Assembly (NCBI RefSeq): GCF_001468125.1
Contig: NZ_LNYT01000007.1
Location: 545,125 to 609,124, forward strand
Origin: Legionella rubrilucens
GTDB taxonomy: Bacteria > Pseudomonadota > Gammaproteobacteria > Legionellales > Legionellaceae
Direction of reading: 5' to 3'
DNA: 64,000 nucleotides
Shown piece by piece: positions 58,182-64,000 of this stretch; the stretch's first letter is position 1; every line of letters starts with the position of its first letter. Under the pieces are notes generated by a model. That model ran no database searches, had not been told where the DNA came from, and saw nothing but the letters and a program-made list of their open reading frames with translations. The position numbers and the translations under genes are program-made.

Positions 58182-59719
58182 AGGTTAAAAAAACAGCGTG
58201 GGTTGTTTTTTTACTGCTTGTTTTTATCTACCTGTTTATCCTGCAGATAAAGGCCATCTGGCCTTTTACCATTGATGACATGTACATTACTCTGCGTTAT
58301 GCCAGGCATTTGGCCATGGAGGGGCAGTTGCTGTGGAATATCGGCGAGCCGCCGGTTGAAGGTTATTCCAATTTCAGTTTTCTTATCCTGGCCGCCTACG
58401 TATTGAAGTGGGGAGGGGATCCGGTCTTCGCGTTAAAACTCACGGGAGTGCTGAGTTTGCTGTTAACCGTGTTCGCCGTTTATCGCCTGTCGCGATTCTG
58501 GTTTGATCGCGGATTGTCGTTGATTCCCTGTTACTGGCTGCTTTGGTATCGCGGGCAAATCATCTGGTCAGTGAGCGGTTTGGAAACCACGACCTACCAG
58601 GCCTTGCTGGCTTTGGGGCTTTACTGTCTATTACGAGCGATCGGGTATCAGTGCCTGTCTGAACCGCGCAAGGCAGCCCAATGGCCCATGGCCGTGCTCG
58701 CGGGTTTGCTGTTTACTCTGGCATCCATGACCCGTCCTGAAGCGCCGGCGGTGATAACCCTTTTTTATTTTCTTGCCTGTTGGGATGTGATGAAACGACA
58801 GCGCTTGGCTTTAACGGCCCTGGTTGCCAGTGCCTCCACGTACCTCCTACTTTTTTCACCTTATTTCATCTGGCGATGGCACTATTATGGGCTGTTATTT
58901 CCCAATCCCGTCTATTGCAAAGCCCACACGTCCGAATGGTTTGTTCTTTGCAACGAATTCCTGTCATTAGCCTGGCCCTTTCTGCTTCTGGCGCTCTTTG
59001 CGGTCATCAGGGAACGCGGTAAAGTATTGCCATGGTATTTCCTGTTGCCCAGTGCTGTTTACATGCTGTTGCTGGTCAGAGCGGATCCCATCGTGGCTTT
59101 TGATACGCGCCTTTTCTTACCCGCGTTCGCACTGCTTTTGCCTTTATCCCTGCAGGGAATAAAAGCCCTTTTAAGCCGTTTTTTGCAGGGGGAAGACCCT
59201 TCAGTCTTTCGTGTGGCCATGGTAATGGTTTCGTTTTTAACGGCTTTCTTTTTTATTCCCGCCATGACCCTGCCGCAATTACGGTATTTTACTGAAAATC
59301 CGGTTGCCGGTGAGAAATTAAGAATCAAAGTCATCCAATGGCTCACCCGGCATACGACTGAAAACAGCCGGGTGGTTTTAGGAGACAGCGGGTTTATCCC
59401 TTATTACAGTCGATTACGGTTTATTGACTCCTTCTGCCTGAACAATAAAACCATGGCGTTGCAGCCGGCAGCGGAACGCGATCAGTGGTTTTGCAAAACG
59501 ATTCTCTCGTTAAAACCCGATGTCGTCATTTTGTCATCTCTGACAGAAAATAATACAATCCATTACCTGCCAGTCGATCAATGCCTGCAGAAAGCGTTGA
59601 CAATGGACAGGAATTATCAACTGAAAGCCCTCTTTTACACCGTCGCCAATCAGCAGGCCTACCGCTATGAAATTTTTCAGTTATCAGGCGGGGAGCCGCT
59701 TTCTCTCATCCTGCGGTAG
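58178..59719 (+). CDS. Polytopic GT-C glycosyltransferase, arabinofuranosyltransferase-like
   Basis: 513 residues with roughly 10-11 hydrophobic segments and a C-terminal soluble part (~400-513). The first loop has IDDMYITLRYARHLA, a DD motif like those of GT-C enzymes using polyprenyl-phosphate sugars, followed by EGYSNFSF. This resembles actinobacterial AftB-type and related enzymes (DDAFI...RYA...EGYTNF). The C-terminal LGDSGFIPYYS and FIDSFCLNN fit that family. Coupled by a 4-base overlap to the UbiA-type gene. The acceptor could be O-antigen, capsule or pilin; unknown. Confidence 0.8.
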   Translation: MKVKKTAWVVFLLLVFIYLFILQIKAIWPFTIDDMYITLRYARHLAMEGQLLWNIGEPPVEGYSNFSFLILAAYVLKWGGDPVFALKLTGVLSLLLTVFAVYRLSRFWFDRGLSLIPCYWLLWYRGQIIWSVSGLETTTYQALLALGLYCLLRAIGYQCLSEPRKAAQWPMAVLAGLLFTLASMTRPEAPAVITLFYFLACWDVMKRQRLALTALVASASTYLLLFSPYFIWRWHYYGLLFPNPVYCKAHTSEWFVLCNEFLSLAWPFLLLALFAVIRERGKVLPWYFLLPSAVYMLLLVRADPIVAFDTRLFLPAFALLLPLSLQGIKALLSRFLQGEDPSVFRVAMVMVSFLTAFFFIPAMTLPQLRYFTENPVAGEKLRIKVIQWLTRHTTENSRVVLGDSGFIPYYSRLRFIDSFCLNNKTMALQPAAERDQWFCKTILSLKPDVVILSSLTENNTIHYLPVDQCLQKALTMDRNYQLKALFYTVANQQAYRYEIFQLSGGEPLSLILR

Positions 59720-59876
59720 GAAGCCAGTGGGTTCCTGCCTTCGTGATTAACGAGGCTTTGTTAAGAAAACTTCCTCTTCGCCATTGCATTTTAAGACAAA
59801 GACTTTAGTATTACCTCTTTAAGTTCTCTTTGCTGGCACCTGTGGAATCAGGATTAAATCAAAGGATGTGTCAACC

Positions 59877-61760
59877 ATGTCAATTCTTGGTGGATTATTG
59901 TCTAAATTATATAAAAAATTACCTTCGCTGATTTTTGATATCGCCGCTATTCCTGCCGCCTGGTATTTTGCTTATTGGCTGCGCTACAACCTGCAGCCGT
60001 TTCCTCACCATTTGACCTCCATCTACTCTGTTGCCGCGCTGTTACTGCTCATGACCATTCAGGTGGGCTGTTATTACTACTGCAAAGTCTACCGGGGGCT
60101 TTGGCGTTTTACGTCGATCAATGATGTGATTCGTATTATTAAGGCAACGCTGCTCGCGATTGGTCTGGTCATTCCGGTGTTTTATTTAACGTCTCTGCTT
60201 AAGCATGTGCCGCGCTCCATTTTACCCATGTATGCCTTAGGACTGATGACATTGCTTTGCGGCGGTCGATTGGTCATGCGCATGTACCGCGACCGCAAGG
60301 GGCGTGAGGACTTGTTACTGGAAACGAAACGGGTGCTGGTGATCGGCGCAGGTCATGCTGGCGAGGGTTTGCTGCGTGATTTGAAAAAAATGAATGCCTA
60401 CTTCCCCGTGGGGCTGGTGGATGACAATCCCGGCAAACGAGGTATGGAAATCCATGGTGTGCGGGTTTTGGGCGCTGTCCGTGAGTTGCCGCAACTGGTG
60501 GTGAATCATCAGATCGATTTGCTTTTTATCGCCATTCCCTCTGCCCGTTCGGCGGCCATGCGCCGTATTGTCGACTATTGCAGCCGTAGCCGTGTGCCTT
60601 TTCGGACCCTGCCCGGCATTTCGGCCCTGGTGAATGACCAGATTGAGGTGAAAGCCTTGCGTGAGGTCAGTATCGAGGATTTGCTCGGCCGTGACCAGGT
60701 GCAACTGGAGTGGGATAGAATAGCCGGCGCCATTCGCGGTAAAAAAGTCATTGTCACCGGCGGGGGAGGATCCATTGGCGAAGAATTATGCCGTCAGGTG
60801 ATGGCTCATCATCCCGCGCAATTATTAATCATCGATAACTCTGAATTCAATTTATATAAAGCGGATTATGAATTAAGGGAAGCGTTTCCGGAGATACCGC
60901 TGCTGTTGCGATTGACGTCCATTACCGATGCTTCCGCCATTGATGCCATTTTTCATCAGTTTAAACCGGACTTGGTGTTTCATGCTGCAGCCTATAAACA
61001 CGTACCCCTGCTTGAAGATCAGGTTCGGGTTGCGGTACAGAATAATATTCTGGGTACCCAGGTTGTTGCCCTGGCGAGTGCCGAAGCAGGGGCCGAAAAA
61101 TTCGTATTAATTTCAAGCGATAAAGCCGTGAATCCCACCAACGTGATGGGTACGACCAAGCGGGTGGCGGAAATCTATTGCCAGAATTTAAATGAACGGG
61201 TGAAAACCCAATTCATCACGGTCCGCTTTGGCAATGTGCTGGGATCGGCCGGGAGCGTGGTGCCGTTGTTTCAGAAGCAACTGGATGCGGGCGGCCCTTT
61301 GACCGTGACCCATCCTGACATTCAGCGTTATTTTATGACCATTCCCGAAGCCTGCCAGTTGATTTTGCAAGCCATGGTGAACGGTCATGGGGGCGAAATT
61401 TTTGTTCTTGACATGGGGGAGCCGATTAAAATCAGTTACCTGGCAGAACAGATGATTCGTCTGGCCGGCAAAGAACCCGGTAAAGACATTGCCATTAAAT
61501 ACACCGGATTAAGACCTGGTGAGAAACTGTTTGAAGAGCTTTTCCATGAATCGGAACAATTAGCCAATACGGAGCATGAAAAATTATTCAAGGCACGCTT
61601 CCGTAAAATTGACTGGCGGGAATTGCTGCAGACCCTGCGTCTGATGAATGAGGCCTGCCAGACTCATAATCATGATGAATTGCATGTGTTGCTTAAAAGT
61701 CTGGTACCCGAGTTCACTGCACGCTTTGAACTGACCCATGAATCCGGTTGCAGGAATTAA
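59877..61760 (+). CDS. Membrane-bound nucleoside-diphosphate-sugar dehydratase/epimerase (WbpM/CapD type)
   Basis: 627 residues. Four N-terminal membrane helices (~15-120), a CoA-binding/Rossmann-like domain (~140-270) and a C-terminal SDR domain: VTGGGGSIGEELCRQ binds NAD(P), and SSDKAVNPTNVMGTTKR has Met where classical SDRs have Tyr, as in long-form WbpM-type UDP-sugar 4,6-dehydratases. Makes UDP-4-keto-6-deoxy-hexose precursors for O-antigen or glycans. The ATG at 59877, with AAGGA upstream, is preferred to the GTG at 59868. It follows the glycosyltransferase after 157 bases. Confidence 0.93.
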   Translation: MSILGGLLSKLYKKLPSLIFDIAAIPAAWYFAYWLRYNLQPFPHHLTSIYSVAALLLLMTIQVGCYYYCKVYRGLWRFTSINDVIRIIKATLLAIGLVIPVFYLTSLLKHVPRSILPMYALGLMTLLCGGRLVMRMYRDRKGREDLLLETKRVLVIGAGHAGEGLLRDLKKMNAYFPVGLVDDNPGKRGMEIHGVRVLGAVRELPQLVVNHQIDLLFIAIPSARSAAMRRIVDYCSRSRVPFRTLPGISALVNDQIEVKALREVSIEDLLGRDQVQLEWDRIAGAIRGKKVIVTGGGGSIGEELCRQVMAHHPAQLLIIDNSEFNLYKADYELREAFPEIPLLLRLTSITDASAIDAIFHQFKPDLVFHAAAYKHVPLLEDQVRVAVQNNILGTQVVALASAEAGAEKFVLISSDKAVNPTNVMGTTKRVAEIYCQNLNERVKTQFITVRFGNVLGSAGSVVPLFQKQLDAGGPLTVTHPDIQRYFMTIPEACQLILQAMVNGHGGEIFVLDMGEPIKISYLAEQMIRLAGKEPGKDIAIKYTGLRPGEKLFEELFHESEQLANTEHEKLFKARFRKIDWRELLQTLRLMNEACQTHNHDELHVLLKSLVPEFTARFELTHESGCRN

Positions 61761-61761
61761 C

Positions 61762-62097
61762 ATGACCATCAGTTACGACGAATTTGCCAAAGTCGATTTA
61801 CGTTCCGGTACTGTCATTAGAGTGGAACCTTTCCCACGAGCCCAAAAACCCGCCTACAAAGTCTGGGTTGATTTCGGGCCGCAATTAGGGGTATTGCAAA
61901 CCTCGGCACAGGTGACTGTTCACTACACGCCTGAGACGCTGATGGGACGCACAGTCATTGGGTGTGTCAACCTGGGCGAAAAAAACATTGCCGGCTTTAC
62001 TTCACAGTTTTTACTGGTCGGATTTTCGGATGTCCAGGGAGCGATTTGCCTGGCGACAGTCGACAAACCGGTCCCTGATGGGCAAAAACTCCATTAA
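61762..62097 (+). CDS. csaA: CsaA-like tRNA-binding domain protein
   Basis: 111 residues, essentially one tRNA-binding OB fold: FAKVDLRSGTVIRVEPFPRAQKPAYKVWVDFG, QTSAQVTVHYTPETLMGRTVIGCVNL and the IAGFTSQFLLVGF end are CsaA signatures. CsaA has been described as a chaperone/export-related protein and binds tRNA-like structures. The ATG lies 2 bases after the preceding stop, with AGGAA upstream. Confidence 0.92.
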   Translation: MTISYDEFAKVDLRSGTVIRVEPFPRAQKPAYKVWVDFGPQLGVLQTSAQVTVHYTPETLMGRTVIGCVNLGEKNIAGFTSQFLLVGFSDVQGAICLATVDKPVPDGQKLH

Positions 62098-62164
62098 GCG
62101 GTCTTGACCTCCTGTTGCTAATCTGATGTGATGAAAGTCTATCCCTATAACGTATGAAATTATC

Positions 62165-62764
62165 ATGAAAATCGTAATTATTGGCGCATCCGGTACCATT
62201 GGCACAGCCATCGTGCAAGCACTGGAAACAAGGCATGAGGTGATTAAAGCCAATTACAGTGGCGGCGATATTCAGGTTGATATTACCGATAATCAATCCA
62301 TTGCCAATCTCTTTAAGCAGATTAAACACATCGATGCGGTTGTTTTGGCAACCGGTAAGGTTCAGTTTGATGATTTCATGGCCATGGATGATGCTGCTTA
62401 CCAGATTGGTCTTAAAAATAAATTAATGGGACAGGTCAATGTGGTGCTTGAAGGTCGAAAGCATTTGAATGAGGGCGGTTCGTTTACCTTAACCAGCGGC
62501 ATTCTAAGCTATGATCCGATTCGTTACGGCACTTCAGCTTCCATGGTCAATGGAGCCATTGATTCCTTTGTCATCGCGGCAGCCATTGAAATGCCCCGCG
62601 GCCTTCGCATCAACGCCGTTAGTCCGACGGTGATTGAAGAAGCCATGGACAATTATGCGCCTTATTTCCGAGGCTATGCGCCGGTCACCGCCGCCCGCGC
62701 CGCTCTGGCTTACAGTAAGAGCGTGGAAGGATTGCAAACCGGTCAGGTTTACCGTGTGGAATAA
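62165..62764 (+). CDS. Short-chain dehydrogenase-like protein lacking the catalytic lysine
   Basis: 199 residues. GASGTIGTAIVQAL is the NAD(P) Rossmann motif and VLATGKVQFDD matches the NAG-like strand. At the active site RYGTSASMVNGAI gives Tyr but has Ala in place of the YxxxK lysine, and the Ser lies in LTSGILS. This resembles the atypical Lin1944-like SDR subgroup, in which the standard active-site residues are missing. Substrate unknown; it may be a binder rather than an oxidoreductase. Sits alone, convergent to the permease gene. Confidence 0.88.
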   Translation: MKIVIIGASGTIGTAIVQALETRHEVIKANYSGGDIQVDITDNQSIANLFKQIKHIDAVVLATGKVQFDDFMAMDDAAYQIGLKNKLMGQVNVVLEGRKHLNEGGSFTLTSGILSYDPIRYGTSASMVNGAIDSFVIAAAIEMPRGLRINAVSPTVIEEAMDNYAPYFRGYAPVTAARAALAYSKSVEGLQTGQVYRVE

Positions 62765-62788
62765 GAGGCTTGCCTGACGTTCGAATGA

Positions 62789-62810
62789 ATCCCCTGCCTT
62801 CGCGGGGGAT
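62789..62810. repeat. Inverted repeat between convergent genes
   Basis: ATCCCC and GGGGAT arms (6 bp) flank a 10-base GC-rich loop that can pair partly. No T-run follows on either strand, so it is a poor rho-independent terminator. It looks like a dispersed REP-type palindrome, but only one copy was noticed in the window. Confidence 0.45.
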
Positions 62811-62824
62811 GACAAGGGAATTGA

Positions 62825-64000
62825 TTAATCCGAAGCCTTCTTCCGATCAGGGAAGATGTCCTTAAACTGGACGTGTTTGTTGCGCTCCATGGCCTGGACG
62901 CGTTTTTTATGAAAACCGCCTAAGGTGTAAACCAGAATAGGACCTACAAAGCTGAAAAGGCCCATGCCGAAGGCAATTTTATAAGACACGTCTTTGTTTA
63001 ATAACAACAGGATTAAACAAATCACCATCAGAAAAATGGCCACAAGACCAGTATAGGGCGAGCCGGGAGTTTTATAGCGCAAATCATCCGTGGTATACCC
63101 CGCAGCATACAGGCGTTTGCGGAAATTGATCTGCGCCCAGCATAATGAAATCCAGGCGGTGGCGCCAGTGAAACCGGAAACCAGCAGCAAGGCAATGTAG
63201 AGCATGGACTGGCCGAAGAAATAACCGGCAGCCAACAGCAGCCAGATGGCAATCAGCGTAACAATCCCCGCATTCTGGGGGACGGCATTGCGGTTGAGCT
63301 TGCTCAAGACATGGGGGGCCATGCCATTGCGTGCCAGCGCATTTAAGGAGCGTACAATTCCGTAAACGCCGGAATTGGAGCAGGACAGGGTCGCCGTCAA
63401 TGTCACAAAACTGGTGGCGGCGCCGGCCCAATGCAGACCATAAAAATTCAGCGCATCGGCAAAGACGGAATTGGCAAGTCCCGCTTTTTGCCAGGGGAAG
63501 ATTAAAACCAGGCAGAACACAGGAATGATGTAAATGAATAAAATCCTGAAGGTGACATTACGCACGGCACGCGGAATCATGCGGGCCGGGTCGATGGATT
63601 CGCCCGCTGCAAGGCCGATGATTTCCGAGCCTTGATAATTAACCAGCAGCAACACCATGGCCGTCAGCAAGACCAGGTAGCCATTAGGGAACAGGCCGCC
63701 CTGATCAAAAATGAATCGCCCGCCAATCACCCCAGCCGGTTGCGGACCATGAATAAAACCAAAGAAAATCAGGATGGACAGCCCCACAAACCCCATTAAC
63801 GCGGTGATTTTAATAATGGCAAGCCAGAACTCGATCTCACCGAAGGTGCCCACTTTGGCGATATTGATGTAGGTGATGAGAAGGCCGAAACACACGGCCC
63901 AGACGTAACCGTTAATGCCGGTAAAATGCTGCATGATAATACCTCCGGCTATGCATTCGGCGGGAATGTAGGCCACCCAGCTAATCCAGTAGGACCAGCC
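62825..64000 (-). CDS. Amino-acid permease (APC superfamily), N-terminus beyond window
   Basis: The last ~391 residues of an amino-acid:polyamine:organocation family transporter. The frame stays open to the right edge, and the internal GTG at 63976 is not the start (YWISWVAYIPAE spans it). At least nine hydrophobic helices are visible. GSEIIGLAAGESIDPARMIPRA is the family loop after helix 6, and CSNSGVYGIVRSLNALARNGMAP matches the AAT-type (LysP/GabP/AnsP-like) branch. The C-terminus is a short charged tail (FPDRKKASD). The first ~3 helices lie outside. Substrate not predictable from this part. Confidence 0.92.
   Translation of the reverse strand, partial: GWSYWISWVAYIPAECIAGGIIMQHFTGINGYVWAVCFGLLITYINIAKVGTFGEIEFWLAIIKITALMGFVGLSILIFFGFIHGPQPAGVIGGRFIFDQGGLFPNGYLVLLTAMVLLLVNYQGSEIIGLAAGESIDPARMIPRAVRNVTFRILFIYIIPVFCLVLIFPWQKAGLANSVFADALNFYGLHWAGAATSFVTLTATLSCSNSGVYGIVRSLNALARNGMAPHVLSKLNRNAVPQNAGIVTLIAIWLLLAAGYFFGQSMLYIALLLVSGFTGATAWISLCWAQINFRKRLYAAGYTTDDLRYKTPGSPYTGLVAIFLMVICLILLLLNKDVSYKIAFGMGLFSFVGPILVYTLGGFHKKRVQAMERNKHVQFKDIFPDRKKASD

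Noticed and set aside
62775-62800. GTTCGAATG string resembling a tRNA T-arm
   Set aside because: No acceptor or anticodon stem can be built around it.

Overview
The window is chromosomal DNA from a gamma-proteobacterium that looks like a member of the Legionellaceae or a close relative. The evidence is a LapG/LapD pair whose catalytic spacing matches Legionella pneumophila LapG, several large genes of the Dot/Icm-effector type (ankyrin repeats, a P-loop protein, hydrophobic orphan proteins), and two promoters resembling PmrA-controlled effector promoters. Base composition looks close to 50% GC by eye, so it is not a low-GC L. pneumophila-type genome. I could not run searches, so taxonomy is inference. 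No rRNA, tRNA, insertion sequence, prophage or CRISPR was found, and no gap between genes exceeds 300 bases.

Layout. 1-7800: a large orphan protein running off the left edge, era-recO, and a long ankyrin/transglutaminase-like effector candidate behind a PmrA-like box. 7964-11466: pdxJ overlapping a korAB 2-oxoacid:ferredoxin oxidoreductase. 11467-13025: a hipBA module with three evenly spaced palindromic operators. 13099-21527: a Bax-inhibitor-1 family protein, nit, tldD, an acyl-CoA synthetase, and mfd, with a perfect 114-bp tandem duplication between the last two. 21584-27412: a small secreted repeat protein, a CHASE3/PAS/GAF/GGDEF cyclase, a small orphan, and an xseA-M23 peptidase-rhomboid operon.

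27481-37089 is the most distinctive region: a TolC-type outer-membrane channel with a C-terminal SPOR domain (lapE-like), lapG, lapD and a 1721-residue LapA-like adhesin carrying a retention module with a TAAG site at residues 109-112. Together they form a c-di-GMP-controlled adhesin retention and release system. The ABC transporter and membrane-fusion protein (lapB, lapC) are not in the window. Next come glutaminase, a GspG-like pseudopilin and a GGDEF-EAL protein.

41553-47230 is one long minus-strand operon, kdsD-kdsC-lptC-lptA-lptB-trpG-trpD-trpC, which links Kdo/LPS export genes to tryptophan genes through overlapping ends. Divergent from it is mlaFEDCB-ibaG-murA-nif3 (phospholipid transport and the first step of peptidoglycan synthesis), followed by a Nudix hydrolase. 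53445-57084 holds two further effector candidates either side of truD. 57315-61760 is a polysaccharide cluster: a UbiA-type enzyme resembling DPPR synthase, an arabinofuranosyltransferase-like membrane glycosyltransferase and a WbpM/CapD-type dehydratase. The right end has csaA, an atypical short-chain dehydrogenase and a truncated amino-acid permease.
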